Shown here: positions 16,879-25,755 of the stretch, piece after piece
Position numbering within the stretch: position 1 is the stretch's first letter
How the letters are laid out: every line of letters starts with the position of its first letter
Origin: Anaeromyxobacter sp. PSR-1
GTDB lineage: Bacteria; Myxococcota; Myxococcia; Myxococcales; Anaeromyxobacteraceae
Reading direction: 5' to 3'
NCBI RefSeq assembly: GCF_000964525.1
Contig: NZ_BAZG01000027.1
Span: forward strand, 1 to 37,302
DNA length: 37,302 nucleotides
Made by a program: the position numbers and the translations under genes
The notes under the pieces: generated by a model
Databases searched by the model: none
Seen by the model: only the letters and a program-made list of their open reading frames with translations
Told to the model about the DNA's origin: nothing

Positions 16879-17826
16879 ATGACCGCCCCCGCCCGCGCAC
16901 GCGCCTCCCTGACCCGCTTCGCCTGGCTCTCCATCGCCGCGGCGGTGACCACCATCGGCCTGAAGACCGGCGCGTATCTGCTGACCGGCTCGGTGGGCCT
17001 GCTCTCCGACGCGCTCGAGTCGCTGGTGAACCTCGTCGCCGCGATGCTCACGCTGGCGATGCTGGGCGTGGCGGCCCGCCCTCCCGACGAGGAGCACGCG
17101 TACGGGTACGGCAAGGCGGAGTACTTCGCGAGCGGCGCGGAGGGGGCCCTCATCCTGCTCGCCGCGGCGGGGATCGCCTGGACGGCCACCGAGCGCCTGC
17201 TCTCGCCGCGGCCGATCGAGCAGGTGGGGCTGGGCCTCGTCGTCTCCGTGGCGGCGTCCCTCGTGAACCTCGGCGTCGCGCGCGTGCTCCTGCGGGCGGG
17301 CCGGCGGCACCACTCGATCGCGCTCGAGGCCGACGCCCACCACCTCATGACCGACGTGTGGACGTCGGCCGGGGTGCTGGTGGCGGTCGGGCTGGTGGCG
17401 GTGACGGGCTGGCAGCGGCTCGATCCGCTCATCGCGCTCGCGGTCGCCGCGAACATCGTGTGGACCGGCGTGAAGATCATCCGCCGCTCGGCGCTCGGGC
17501 TGCTGGACCGCGCGCTCGCGCCGGAGGAGCAGGCCGCGCTCCGCGCCGTGCTCGACCGGCACGCGTGCCCGGAGGTGCAGTTCCACGCGCTCCGCACGCG
17601 GCAGGCGGGGTCGCGCCGGTTCGTGACGGTGCACGTGCTCGTCCCCGGCGCCTGGACGGTGGCGCGCGGGCACGGGCTGGTGGACGCCATCGAGCAGGAG
17701 GTGCGGGCGGTGCTGCCGAACGCCACCATGGAGACGCACCTCGAGGCCCTCGAGGATCCGGCCGCCTGGCAGGACCAGGAGCTCGACCGGCCGCTCCCGC
17801 CGGCCGCGCCGCGCCAGGCACCTTGA
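16879..17826 (+). CDS. Cation diffusion facilitator (CDF) family metal efflux transporter
   Basis: 315-residue inner-membrane transporter with the six-helix CDF layout (helices from about residue 15 to 205) and a cytoplasmic C-terminal domain (about 210-300, with the metal-site histidine in VTVHVLVPG). It would export a divalent metal against protons. The helix-5 site HHLMTD gives the usual HxxxD pair. The helix-2 site reads SDALESLVN, so the two positions that are D/D in FieF or H/D in zinc-type members appear as E and N. Metal specificity is thus unclear. [12 protein letters not shown] matches the family loop between helices 2 and 3. It probably stands alone; the methyltransferase gene begins 63 bases later. 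Confidence 0.88.
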   Translation: MTAPARARASLTRFAWLSIAAAVTTIGLKTGAYLLTGSVGLLSDALESLVNLVAAMLTLAMLGVAARPPDEEHAYGYGKAEYFASGAEGALILLAAAGIAWTATERLLSPRPIEQVGLGLVVSVAASLVNLGVARVLLRAGRRHHSIALEADAHHLMTDVWTSAGVLVAVGLVAVTGWQRLDPLIALAVAANIVWTGVKIIRRSALGLLDRALAPEEQAALRAVLDRHACPEVQFHALRTRQAGSRRFVTVHVLVPGAWTVARGHGLVDAIEQEVRAVLPNATMETHLEALEDPAAWQDQELDRPLPPAAPRQAP

Positions 17827-17889
17827 CGGCGCGCGAACGCCTCGCCATCTGTTGAGGCCGCCGGGGTGGCCGGCGCGCGGAGGCGGTGC

Positions 17890-18711
17890 ATGAGCCAGGA
17901 GACGCTGAACCCGCAGGCCCGCCAGATGGCGGACGAGTCCATGTTCCGCAACCTGGCCGCGCAGGCCTCGGCCATCTGGCCGCAGGAGGCGCCGCTCTTC
18001 CGGCGCTACGAGCTGCCGGCCGGCGCGCGCATCCTCGACGCGGGCTGCGGCACCGGCGAGATCACCGCCCGCCTCGCCGGCCTGTTCCCGAAGGCGACCG
18101 TCCTCGGCGTGGACGTGCTCGAGCCGCCGCTCCGGGTGGCCCGCGCCCGCCACGGCGCGCTCGCGCCCCGCGTCTCGTTCGCGCAGGGCAGCGTGTTCCA
18201 CCTGGCGCTGCCGGATCGCGAGTTCGATCTCACGGTCTGCCGCCACGTCATCCAGGCCATCCCCCACCCCGAGCGCGCGCTGGCCGAGCTGGCCCGGGTG
18301 ACGCGCCGCGGCGGGCGCATCCACCTGCTGGCCGAGGACTACGGGATGATCCACCTCCCCGCGCGCACGCTGGATCCGGCCGACTTCTGGCCGGCCGCGC
18401 CGCGCGAGTTCGGCGCCCGCACCGGCTCGGACATGCTGGTCGGCCGGCGCGCGTTCGCCATGATGCGCGCCCTCGGCCTCGCCGACCTCACGCTCGACTA
18501 CGTCGCGGTGGACACGCTGCGCGTGCCGCGCGAGACGTTCGCGGCGATCTGGGAGGCCTGGCGCGACGGCTACGCCGACGCCATCGGTCAGCACACCCGC
18601 TTCACCGCCGAGGAGGCGCGGCGCCACTTCGACGACCAGATCGCGACCATCCGCGATCCGGACCAGTACGCCGCCTGGATCATCCCGATCCTCTCCGCGC
18701 GCGTGCCGTAG
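17890..18711 (+). CDS. SAM-dependent class I methyltransferase
   Basis: 273-residue Rossmann-fold methyltransferase. SAM motif I is ILDAGCGTGE at about 48-57, the acidic end of strand 2 is GVDVLEP, and motif IV/post-I lies around FDLTVCRHVIQAIPHPERAL, followed by the LARVTRRGGRIHLLAEDYG strand typical of UbiE/type-11 enzymes. The substrate cannot be deduced. The ATG at 17890 is chosen because GCGGAGGCGG stands directly upstream; an earlier start adds MAGARRRC without a ribosome site. It is followed by a hairpin and the aroG-type gene, which has its own leader. Confidence 0.82.
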   Translation: MSQETLNPQARQMADESMFRNLAAQASAIWPQEAPLFRRYELPAGARILDAGCGTGEITARLAGLFPKATVLGVDVLEPPLRVARARHGALAPRVSFAQGSVFHLALPDREFDLTVCRHVIQAIPHPERALAELARVTRRGGRIHLLAEDYGMIHLPARTLDPADFWPAAPREFGARTGSDMLVGRRAFAMMRALGLADLTLDYVAVDTLRVPRETFAAIWEAWRDGYADAIGQHTRFTAEEARRHFDDQIATIRDPDQYAAWIIPILSARVP

Positions 18712-18729
18712 GCGGCCGCGCGACCGGCG

Positions 18730-18747
18730 GGCCGGCGGTTTCCGGCC
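18730..18747 (+). terminator. Short GC hairpin after the methyltransferase gene
   Basis: GGCCGG, six-base loop CGGTTT, CCGGCC, 18 bases after the stop codon. No T-run follows. A possible transcription end before the next gene. Confidence 0.3.
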
Positions 18748-18829
18748 GGGAATCGCCCCTGCGCGGGGTGGAACGGACGCGCCGATCGGGTGTATTTTCG
18801 CTCCCCTTCCCCCGCGCCGGAGCGAGCCC

Positions 18830-19900
18830 GTGCAGAAGACCGAGGACCTGAACATCGCCGCGTTCGACCTCATGCCGTCCCCGGACGAGGTCAAGGCGCG
18901 CATCCCCATCACCGAGGAGGCGGTCCGCACCGTGGTGGAGGGCCGCCGCGCCATCGAGGCCATCCTCGACGGCCGCGACCCGCGCATGTTCGGCGTCATC
19001 GGCCCCTGCTCCATCCACGACGCCGCCGCCGGCCTCGACTACGCGCGCCGCCTGCGCCACCTCGCCGAGGAGGTGAAGGACACGCTGGTGCTGGTGATGC
19101 GCGTGTACTTCGAGAAGCCCCGCACCTCGGTCGGCTGGAAGGGCTTCATCAACGATCCGTACATGGACGACTCGTTCCGGATCGACGAGGGCATGGAGCG
19201 GGCGCGCCGCTTCCTGCTCCAGGTGAACGAGCTCGGCCTGCCCGCCGGCACCGAGGCGCTCGACCCGCACGCGCCGCAGTACTACGGCGACCTCGTCTCC
19301 TGGACCGCCATCGGCGCCAGGACCTCCGAGTCGCAGACCCACCGCGAGATGTCCTCGGGCCTCTCCACCCCGGTCGGCTTCAAGAACGGCACCGACGGCG
19401 ACGTGGACGCGGCCGTGAACGCCATCCTCTCGGCGGCGCGGGCGCACAGCTTCCTCGGCGTGAACGGCCAGGGCCAGTCGGCCATCATCCGCACCCGCGG
19501 CAACCGCTACGGCCACCTGGTGCTGCGCGGCGGCGGCGGCCGGCCCAACTTCGACACCGTCTCCATCTCGCTCGCCGAGCAGGCCCTCACCCGCGCCAAG
19601 CTCCCGCTCAACCTGGTGGTGGATTGCTCCCACGCGAACTCGTGGAAGAAGCCGGAGCTCCAGCCGCTCGTGCTCCGCGACGTGGTGCACCAGGTCCGCG
19701 AGGGCAACCGGTCGGTGGTGGGCTTCATGGTCGAGAGCTTCATCGAGGCCGGCAGCCAGCCCATCCCCGACGACCTCTCGAAGCTCCGCTACGGCTGCTC
19801 GGTCACCGACGCCTGCGTGGGCTGGGACACCACCGTGGAGATGGTGCGCCAGGCCCGCGAGGTGCTGAAGGACGTGCTGCCGCGGCGGGACCGCGGGTAG
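18830..19900 (+). CDS. aroG: 3-deoxy-7-phosphoheptulonate (DAHP) synthase, class I, AroFGH type
   Basis: 356-residue enzyme joining phosphoenolpyruvate and erythrose 4-phosphate, the first step of aromatic amino acid synthesis. The family residues appear at nearly the E. coli AroG numbering: GPCS with metal-ligand Cys60, MRVYFEKPRT with Arg91 and Lys96, KNGTDGD, DCSHAN (metal His), MVESFIEAG (metal Glu) and SVTDACVGW (metal Asp). Start is GTG at 18830 with GGAGCG upstream. Length and N-terminal extension match the feedback-regulated type I-alpha enzymes; which amino acid inhibits it cannot be told from sequence alone. The paralogue letter in the symbol is by similarity only. Confidence 0.93.
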   Translation: MQKTEDLNIAAFDLMPSPDEVKARIPITEEAVRTVVEGRRAIEAILDGRDPRMFGVIGPCSIHDAAAGLDYARRLRHLAEEVKDTLVLVMRVYFEKPRTSVGWKGFINDPYMDDSFRIDEGMERARRFLLQVNELGLPAGTEALDPHAPQYYGDLVSWTAIGARTSESQTHREMSSGLSTPVGFKNGTDGDVDAAVNAILSAARAHSFLGVNGQGQSAIIRTRGNRYGHLVLRGGGGRPNFDTVSISLAEQALTRAKLPLNLVVDCSHANSWKKPELQPLVLRDVVHQVREGNRSVVGFMVESFIEAGSQPIPDDLSKLRYGCSVTDACVGWDTTVEMVRQAREVLKDVLPRRDRG

Positions 19901-19909
19901 CGGCCGGAC

Positions 19910-20032
19910 CGCTCGCCCCTCGACAGGCTCGGGGTGAGCGGGTCAGCAGAAATCCGAGCCTGCCCTTCGACGCGCTCAGGGCGAGCGGGCAGCGAAGATC
20001 CGCTCGTGGTGAGCCTGTCGAACCACGAGCGG
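19910..20032. repeat. Intergenic hairpin repeats (three units of the dispersed family)
   Basis: Three units lie between the convergent DAHP synthase and alanine dehydrogenase genes. Unit 1: CGCTCGCCCC ... GGGGTGAGCG (19910-19940). Unit 2: CCCTTCGACGCGCTCAGGG plus CGAGCGGG (19962-19989). Unit 3: CCGCTCGTGG, loop TGAGCCTGTCGAA, CCACGAGCGG (20000-20032), a perfect 10-pair stem. Unit 3 is the G/C version of the CGCTCATGG/CCATGAGCG hairpins at 26.0-26.3 kb. Confidence 0.75.
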
Positions 20033-20046
20033 AGCTGGCGCGCGGC

Positions 20047-21159
20047 CTACAGCAGCGTCCGCGGGTCGGTGTACGGGATCCCCAGGCTCTCCGCCGCGGG
20101 CGCGCAGGTGAGCTTGCCGCGGTAGGTGTTGAGCCCGGCCAGGAAGCCCGGATCCGCGAGGAGCGCGTCCTTCACGCCGCGGCCGGCGAGCTGCATCGCG
20201 TACGGCAGCGTCGCGTTGGTGAGCGCGAGCGTGGAGGTCCGCGGGAGCGCGCCGGGCATGTTCGCGACCGCGTAGTGCAGCACGCCGTCCACGAAGTAGA
20301 CCGGGTCGGCGTGGGTGGTCGGCCGGGTGGTCTCGACGCAGCCGCCCTGATCCACCGCCACGTCCACGATGACGCAGCCCGGCTTCATGTGCTTCAGCAT
20401 GCGCCGCTGCACCAGTCGTGGCGCGGCGGCGCCGGGGATGAGCACCGCGCCGATGACGAGGTCGGCCTGGACGAGCGCCTGCTCCACGTGCGCCTCGTTG
20501 GACCAGAGCGTCTCGATGCGGTTGCCGAAGATGTCGTCGAGGTAGCGGAGCGTGGGCAGGCTCTTGTCGAGGACCGTGACCCGCGCGCCCATGCCCGCCG
20601 CAACCTTGATGGCGTTCAGGCCCACCACCCCGCCGCCCAGCACCACCACGTGCGCGGGCGGCACGCCGGGCACCCCGCCGAGCAGCATGCCGCGCCCGCC
20701 GTTCGGCTGCTGCAGGTAGAACGCGCCCACGTGCGCGGCCATGCGGCCGGCCACCTCGGACATGGGGGTGAGCAGCGGCAGGCGGCCGGAGGTGTCGCGG
20801 ATGGTCTCGTAGGCGATGGCGGTGACCTCGTGCTCGAGCAGCGCCTTCGTCTGGAGCGGGTCCGGGGCGAGGTGCAGGTACGTGAACAGGATCTGCCCGG
20901 GCCGCAGCGCGGCCAGCTCCGGCGGCTGCGGCTCCTTCACCTTCACGATCAGCTCGGCCTGCTCGAACACCTGCCGGGCGACCGGCGCGATGCGCGCGCC
21001 CACCGCCTCGTACTCGGCGTCGGTGAACCCGCTGCGCTCGCCGGCGCCGGACTCGACCAGGACGTCGTGCCCGGCCGCGACGAGCGACCGCGCCCCGCCG
21101 GGCGTCAGGCCGACGCGGTTCTCGTTGTTCTTGATCTCCTTGGGGCAGCCGACGCGCAT
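20047..21159 (-). CDS. ald: Alanine dehydrogenase
   Basis: 370-residue NAD-dependent enzyme interconverting L-alanine with pyruvate, ammonia and NADH. Landmarks: N-terminal [20 protein letters not shown], substrate lysine in IVKVKEPQ (about 72-76), catalytic His in YLHLAPD (about 96), dinucleotide motif GGGVVG (about 175-180) and the catalytic Asp in VDVAVDQGG (about 270). Start chosen at the ATG at 21159 with GGAG upstream; the extra N-terminal residues available from an earlier in-frame start are unlike the family. Gene is convergent with the DAHP synthase and divergent from the zinc-finger gene. It could link ammonium or redox balance to alanine turnover. Confidence 0.94.
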   Translation of the reverse strand: MRVGCPKEIKNNENRVGLTPGGARSLVAAGHDVLVESGAGERSGFTDAEYEAVGARIAPVARQVFEQAELIVKVKEPQPPELAALRPGQILFTYLHLAPDPLQTKALLEHEVTAIAYETIRDTSGRLPLLTPMSEVAGRMAAHVGAFYLQQPNGGRGMLLGGVPGVPPAHVVVLGGGVVGLNAIKVAAGMGARVTVLDKSLPTLRYLDDIFGNRIETLWSNEAHVEQALVQADLVIGAVLIPGAAAPRLVQRRMLKHMKPGCVIVDVAVDQGGCVETTRPTTHADPVYFVDGVLHYAVANMPGALPRTSTLALTNATLPYAMQLAGRGVKDALLADPGFLAGLNTYRGKLTCAPAAESLGIPYTDPRTLL

Positions 21160-21280
21160 GCGAAGCTCCGGGGTGAGGGTCGAGCGGCCCCCACCGAGTA
21201 AGACGAACGCGGGCCGCCGTCGACCCCCGCACCGGGTGTTCGCGATGGCGCGTCCCACGGTTCTGGGCTAAGGAGCGGCC

Positions 21281-21673
21281 ATGAACGCGAAGGAGCGCGC
21301 CGCCCACCGGCTCGCCCTGGAGCGGCTGCGCGCGCAGCTCGTCCAGGCGGGCCCCGCCCGCATCGAGCCGAACCGCCGGGACCCGGCCAGCACCGGCGTC
21401 TCCGACGAGGACGCGCAGGCGCTGTCCGAGATGCTCCAGGTGCTCGCCTCGCAGCGCAACAAGGGGCAGGCGGAGCTGGTCGGCCGGATCGACCGCGCGC
21501 TGGCGAAGCTGGCCAACCGGCCGGACGACTTCGGGCTGTGCGAGTCGTGCGAGGAGGAGATCGCGCCCCGCCGGCTCGCGCTCATGCCCTACGCGGCGCT
21601 CTGCCCGGAGTGCCAGGCGCGCTCCGAGCCGCGCCGCAACGCGACGCGCAAGAACCTGACCGACTTCAGCTGA
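21281..21673 (+). CDS. DksA/TraR-type C4 zinc-finger protein
   Basis: 130-residue protein with an N-terminal helical, coiled-coil-prone region (about 1-80) and a C-terminal four-cysteine zinc finger (LCESCEEEI ... ALCPECQ). The shape is that of DksA-superfamily proteins that enter the RNA polymerase secondary channel. The acidic DxxDxA tip motif of true DksA is not intact (nearest is SDEDAQA), so canonical DksA function is uncertain. AAGGAG 5 bases before the ATG is a strong ribosome site. The glyoxalase gene begins 20 bases after the stop, so the two may be co-transcribed. Confidence 0.82.
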   Translation: MNAKERAAHRLALERLRAQLVQAGPARIEPNRRDPASTGVSDEDAQALSEMLQVLASQRNKGQAELVGRIDRALAKLANRPDDFGLCESCEEEIAPRRLALMPYAALCPECQARSEPRRNATRKNLTDFS

Positions 21674-21693
21674 CCCGCACCCCGGAGATCCCC

Positions 21694-22080
21694 GTGCGCA
21701 TCCTCCACACCATGCTCCGCGTCGGCGACCTGGAGCGGTCGCTCGCCTTCTACACCGGCGTCCTCGGCATGACGCTGCTCCGCCGCCAGGAGTACCCCGA
21801 CGGCCGCTTCACGCTCGCGTTCGTGGGCTACGGCCCGGAGTCCGAGCAGACCGCCATCGAGCTGACGCACAACTGGGACACGCCCCGCTACGAGCTCGGC
21901 ACCGGCTTCGGCCACGTGGCGCTGGAGGTGCCGGACGCCTACGCCGCCTGCGCCGAGATCAAGGCGCGCGGCGGCCGCGTCGTGCGCGAGGCCGGCCCGA
22001 TGAAGCACGGGACCACGGTGATCGCGTTCGTCGAGGATCCCGACGGCTACAAGATCGAGCTGATCCAGCGCGGGGGCTGA
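21694..22080 (+). CDS. gloA: Lactoylglutathione lyase (glyoxalase I)
   Basis: 128-residue VOC-fold enzyme converting the methylglyoxal-glutathione adduct to S-lactoylglutathione. The four metal ligands of the nickel-type E. coli enzyme occur at identical positions: His5, Glu56, His74 and Glu122. The protein starts [17 protein letters not shown] and contains FYTGVLGM and [12 protein letters not shown]. Start is GTG at 21694 with GGAG 7 bases upstream, 20 bases after the zinc-finger gene. A repeat cluster follows the stop. Confidence 0.95.
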   Translation: MRILHTMLRVGDLERSLAFYTGVLGMTLLRRQEYPDGRFTLAFVGYGPESEQTAIELTHNWDTPRYELGTGFGHVALEVPDAYAACAEIKARGGRVVREAGPMKHGTTVIAFVEDPDGYKIELIQRGG

Positions 22081-22098
22081 GGCGGATTCGCCTGCTCG

Positions 22099-22373
22099 TC
22101 CCTCGACTCCGCGCGGCCTGGCGGCCGCGCTACGCTCGGGATGAGCGGACGGAGACGCTTCGCACCCCCCGCTCACCCTGAGCGTAGGCGGGCCGCAGGC
22201 CCGCCGGAGTCGAAGGGCCGCCGCGCTACGCTCGGGATGAGCGGACGGAGACGCTCCGCACCCCCGCTCACCCTGCGCCACGCTCGGGATGAGCGGACGG
22301 AGTCGCTTCGCATCCCCCGCTCACCCTGAGCGTAGGCGGGCCGCAGGCCCGCCGGAGTCGAAGGGCGAGCGGG
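22099..22373. repeat. Cluster of dispersed hairpin repeats between gloA and prfC
   Basis: The whole 300-base gap is built from repeat units. Two full copies of the element that begins CGCTCACCCTGAGCGTA and ends GAGTCGAAGGG (about 22170-22217 and 22319-22370) contain a perfect inner stem GGCGGGCC-GCA-GGCCCGCC. A variant at 22099-22146 has inner stem GCGCGGCC-TGGC-GGCCGCGC. Three near-identical stretches GGGATGAGCGGACGGAG occur at 22138, 22234 and 22287. No coding sequence or promoter is evident; the location between convergent genes suits a transcription-end or RNA-stability role. Confidence 0.8.
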
Positions 22374-22379
22374 CGCGGC

Positions 22380-24005
22380 TCAGGCCGCGCGGACGACCAC
22401 GCCCGTCGCGGTCTCCGCGAACCGGTACTCGGGGTGGAGCCGCTCCGCGGTGCGGAGCGCCCACTCGCGGTCGAACAGCACCACCGCCCGGTCGCGCACG
22501 TCGAGCACCACCATGCCCTCGACCGCGTCGTGGAGCGCGTCGAGGTCGAGCGGCTTGCCGTCGGCGCGCGAGACCCAGCGCGCGAGCTGGTACGGCACCG
22601 GCTCGACCCGCACCTGCACCGAGTACTCGGACTCGAGCCGGTAGCGCACCACCTCGAACTGGAGCTGGCCGAGCGCGCCCAGCACGAGGTCGCCGGCGCG
22701 GCCCGCGGGCGGGCGGTAGAGCTGCACCGTGCCCTCCTGCGCGAGCTGCTCCAGGCCGGTCGCGAACTGCTTGCGGCGCATGGGATCGACCAGCGCGAGC
22801 CGCCGGAAGTGCTCCGGCGCGAAGCTGGGGATGCCCTCATAGACGAAGCGCGAGCCGCCGGTGAGCGTGTCGCCGATCTCGAGGTTGCCGGGGTCGTGGA
22901 TGCCGACCACGTCGCCGGCCCAGGACTCGTCCACCACGTTCCGGTCGCGGGCCAGGAACTGGGTGGGGTTCGCGAGCCGGACGTCCTTGCCGCTGCGGAC
23001 GTGGTGCGCCTTCATCCCGCGGACCATCCGGCCGGAGCAGATGCGCACGAACGCGACGCGGTCGCGGTGCGCCTTGTCCATGTTCGCCTGGATCTTGAAC
23101 ACGAACCCGCTGAACTCGTCGCGGGTCGGCTCCACCGGGCCCTGGTCGGTGTCGCGCGGGCGCGGCGGCGGCATCAGCTCGCTGAAGGTCTCGAGGAACG
23201 CCTCCAGGCCGAAGTTGTTCACCGCGCTGCCGAAGAACATCGGCGACAGCTCGCCCGCCTCGAAGCGCTCCCGGTCGAACCCGTCGCCGGCGGCGTCGAG
23301 CAGGTCGGCCTCGGAGCGGAGGCGATCGTAGCCTGCGTCGTCGAGCGCCTCGCGGAGCATCGGGTCGTCGATGCCGGTCACCTCGACCGGCGGCCGCTCG
23401 GCGCCGGTGGTGGAGCTGGAGTTGGCGTGGTCGGCGTCGAACAGGTACACGCGCCGCGCCATGCGGTGGTAGACGCCGCGGAAGACGCCGCTGCGGAACA
23501 CCGGCCAGGTGATGGGGTAGACGCCGATGCCGAGGACGCTCTCCACCTCGCCGATGAGCTCGAACGCGTCGCGGCCCGGGCGGTCCATCTTGTTCACGAA
23601 CGTGAAGATGGGGATGGAGCGCTGCCGGCAGACGCGGAACAGCTTGCGGGTCTGCGACTCGACGCCCTTGGCGCAGTCGAGCAGCATCACCGCCCCGTCC
23701 ACCGCGTGCAGCGTGCGGTAGGTGTCCTCGCTGAAGTCGGCGTGGCCGGGGGTGTCGAGCAGGTTCATCTGCAGCCCGCGGTAGGGGAACTGCAGGACGC
23801 TGGTGGTGATGGAGATGCCGCGCTCGCGCTCCATCTCCATCCAGTCCGAGACCGCGTTGGCCCGGCCGCGCTTCGCCTTCACCGCGCCGGCGAGCTGGAT
23901 GACGCCGCCGTAGAGCAGCAGCTTCTCGGTGAGCGTGGTCTTGCCGGCGTCCGGGTGGGCGATGATGGCGAACGTGCGCCGGCGCGAGATCTCGTGGTGG
24001 CTCAT
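22380..24005 (-). CDS. prfC: Peptide chain release factor 3
   Basis: 541-residue translational GTPase that recycles RF1/RF2 from the ribosome after termination. G-domain motifs: AHPDAGKTT near residue 18 (P-loop), DTPGHADF (G3) and NKMDRPGRD (G4), followed by EF-G-like domains II and III. RF3-type segments include FTFVNKMDRPGRDAFEL and PTQFLARDRNVVDESWAGDVVGI. Start is the ATG at 24005 (MSHHEISRRRTFAIIAHPDAGK); an upstream in-frame extension is Arg/Pro-rich and unlike the family. Ribosome site is weak. A strong hairpin lies about 30 bases upstream in the leader. Confidence 0.94.
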   Translation of the reverse strand: MSHHEISRRRTFAIIAHPDAGKTTLTEKLLLYGGVIQLAGAVKAKRGRANAVSDWMEMERERGISITTSVLQFPYRGLQMNLLDTPGHADFSEDTYRTLHAVDGAVMLLDCAKGVESQTRKLFRVCRQRSIPIFTFVNKMDRPGRDAFELIGEVESVLGIGVYPITWPVFRSGVFRGVYHRMARRVYLFDADHANSSSTTGAERPPVEVTGIDDPMLREALDDAGYDRLRSEADLLDAAGDGFDRERFEAGELSPMFFGSAVNNFGLEAFLETFSELMPPPRPRDTDQGPVEPTRDEFSGFVFKIQANMDKAHRDRVAFVRICSGRMVRGMKAHHVRSGKDVRLANPTQFLARDRNVVDESWAGDVVGIHDPGNLEIGDTLTGGSRFVYEGIPSFAPEHFRRLALVDPMRRKQFATGLEQLAQEGTVQLYRPPAGRAGDLVLGALGQLQFEVVRYRLESEYSVQVRVEPVPYQLARWVSRADGKPLDLDALHDAVEGMVVLDVRDRAVVLFDREWALRTAERLHPEYRFAETATGVVVRAA

Positions 24006-24034
24006 GGACTGCGGGGGTCCTTCCAGAATGCGAA

Positions 24035-24062
24035 TCGCCCCGGGCCGCGGGACCCGGGGCGA
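24035..24062 (-). other. Strong hairpin in the prfC leader
   Basis: Perfect 10-pair stem TCGCCCCGGG / CCCGGGGCGA with an 8-base loop, 30 bases upstream of the prfC ATG. It could be a leader structure of prfC, or the terminator of the minus-strand GNAT gene 128 bases further upstream. No T-tract follows. Confidence 0.4.
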
Positions 24063-24189
24063 GCGAGCGTCTGTGCGTCGGGGGCGCACTCTAACCCAGC
24101 GGCGCGCGCGTTGCACCCTCCGCGCCTCGCCGCCCTCCGGCCGGCCGTCCCGGGGCCCCTCCGCTCCCGGGTGGCCGCCCGGCGGCGCG

Positions 24190-24633
24190 CTAGCTCACCA
24201 GCAGGAGCTTGCGCATGTGGACGTGCGGGACCCCCTGGTCCTCGAACACGTCCCCCTCGCGCCGGTAGCCGCGCGCGTGGAAGAACGGCTCCGACCCGAG
24301 CTGCGAGGCCACCACCACCTCGCGGATGCCGCGCAGGCGGGCCATGCGCTCGAGCGAGTCGAGCATGGCGGCGCCGACGCCGGTGCGGCGGGCCTCCTGC
24401 GCCACGGCCATGCGGCCGATCTGGCAGGTGCGCTGGTCGGTGCGGACCACCCGGCCGGTGCCGACGCAGTGGCCGCCGCGGTCGAACGCGACCACGTGGT
24501 CGGCGGAGAAGTCGAAGGCGTCGCGGTCGAGCGGCCGGGGGATGTGCTGCTCGAACTCGAAGACGTCGCGGCGCAGGGCGTAGGCGGCGTCGCGATCCTC
24601 GGTGGAGGAGGCGAAACGGACGAGGAAGGGCAT
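24190..24633 (-). CDS. GNAT-family N-acetyltransferase
   Basis: 147-residue acetyl-CoA-dependent acetyltransferase. Motif A for acetyl-CoA is QIGRMAVAQEARRTGVGAAML, with the RRTGVG pyrophosphate loop near residue 92. The C-terminal strand-helix part is REVVVASQLGSEPFFHARGYRREG, the usual FY-x-R-x-G-Y type ending. The substrate is unknown. Start placed at the ATG at 24633 (MPFLVRFASS); a second in-frame ATG 36 bases upstream is possible and neither has a ribosome site, so the N-terminus is uncertain. Divergent from the TGS GTPase gene. Confidence 0.8.
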   Translation of the reverse strand: MPFLVRFASSTEDRDAAYALRRDVFEFEQHIPRPLDRDAFDFSADHVVAFDRGGHCVGTGRVVRTDQRTCQIGRMAVAQEARRTGVGAAMLDSLERMARLRGIREVVVASQLGSEPFFHARGYRREGDVFEDQGVPHVHMRKLLLVS

Positions 24634-24762
24634 GTGGGAAAGGTACCCGAAACGATCGTTCAGGCTCATGCCGCGGTGCGGCGAAACGGCACGGTTTCCC
24701 TCGACCGGGCGAGCCCTTCTGCGGCCGTGCCGTCCGCGGCGCCGCCGAAGGAGCATCGGACC

Positions 24763-25755
24763 ATGCCCGCGAACGTGCCGCCCCGGTACAAGGACGCGGA
24801 GCTGCGCCTTCACCGCGCCACCACGCGCGAGGAGAAGGAGGACGCGCTCCGCGAGATGATCGCGCTCCTCCCCCATCACAAGGGGACCGACAAGCTGCTG
24901 GGGGACCTGCGCGCCCGGCTCTCGAAGCTGGAGGAGGAGGCGACCCACGCGCACCGGCCCGGGCGTCGCGCCGAGGTCGGCCAGGTGGTGCGCGAGGGGG
25001 CGGGGCAGTGGGTGATGGTCGGGCCGGCGAACGCCGGGAAGTCGTCGCTGCTCGCGGCGCTCACGCACGCGAAGCCGGAGATCGCGGAGTACCCGTTCAC
25101 CACGCGTGATCCGCTGCCGGGGATGATGGAGTTCGAGGACGTGCAGGTGCAGCTCGTGGACACGCCGGCGGTGGGCGGGGCGCAGGTGCCGCCGTGGCTG
25201 CCGCAGCTCGTCCATGGGGCGGACGGGGTCCTGATCGTGCTCGACGTGGCCGCGGACGATCTGGAGGCGGGGCTTCGGGCGACGCTGGACCTGCTGGAGA
25301 GGGCGAGGGTCCGGCCTGCGGGGCGGGCGGCGGCGCCGGGGGCGTCGCCGCTGGAGCGGGCGGTGCCGGTGGTGGTGCTCGCGAACCGGTGCGACCTGGA
25401 CGACGACGGGACGTTCGCGGCGCTGGCGCGGGAGGCGGTGCCGCCGGACCTGTTCATGTTCCGGGTGTCGGCCACCCGGGGAGATGGGCTGGATGGGCTG
25501 CGGGCGGTGCTGTTCAGGTCGCTGCACCGGATCCGCGTGCACACGAAGGAGCCGGGGCACGCGGCGGACGCGGGGAAGCCGTTCGTGCTGCCGGAGGGGG
25601 CGACGGTGCACGACCTCGCGGATCGGGTGCATCACGATCTCGCCGAGCGGCTGAAGTTCGCGAGGCTGTGGGGGCCGCACGCGCGGTTCGAGGGGCAGCA
25701 GGTCGATCGGGGGCACGTGCTGGGGGATGGGGATGTCGTCGAGTTGCACTCGTAG
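24763..25755 (+). CDS. DRG-like GTPase with C-terminal TGS domain
   Basis: 330-residue OBG/DRG-type GTPase. An N-terminal helical region (about 10-62, ending LGDLRARLSKLEEE) resembles the DRG N-terminal helices. G1 is GPANAGKSS (87-95), the switch region is EYPFTTRDP, G3 is DTPAV, G4 appears as NRCD in place of NKxD, and G5 as SAT. The TGS domain (about 270-330) has LPEGATVHDLADRVHHDL and ends GDVVELH. AAGGAG stands 9 bases before the ATG. DRG proteins are best known from eukaryotes and archaea as ribosome-associated factors; a bacterial member is less common, and its role here is not known. ThrRS- and SpoT-type TGS proteins are excluded by the GTPase domain. Confidence 0.85.
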   Translation: MPANVPPRYKDAELRLHRATTREEKEDALREMIALLPHHKGTDKLLGDLRARLSKLEEEATHAHRPGRRAEVGQVVREGAGQWVMVGPANAGKSSLLAALTHAKPEIAEYPFTTRDPLPGMMEFEDVQVQLVDTPAVGGAQVPPWLPQLVHGADGVLIVLDVAADDLEAGLRATLDLLERARVRPAGRAAAPGASPLERAVPVVVLANRCDLDDDGTFAALAREAVPPDLFMFRVSATRGDGLDGLRAVLFRSLHRIRVHTKEPGHAADAGKPFVLPEGATVHDLADRVHHDLAERLKFARLWGPHARFEGQQVDRGHVLGDGDVVELHS

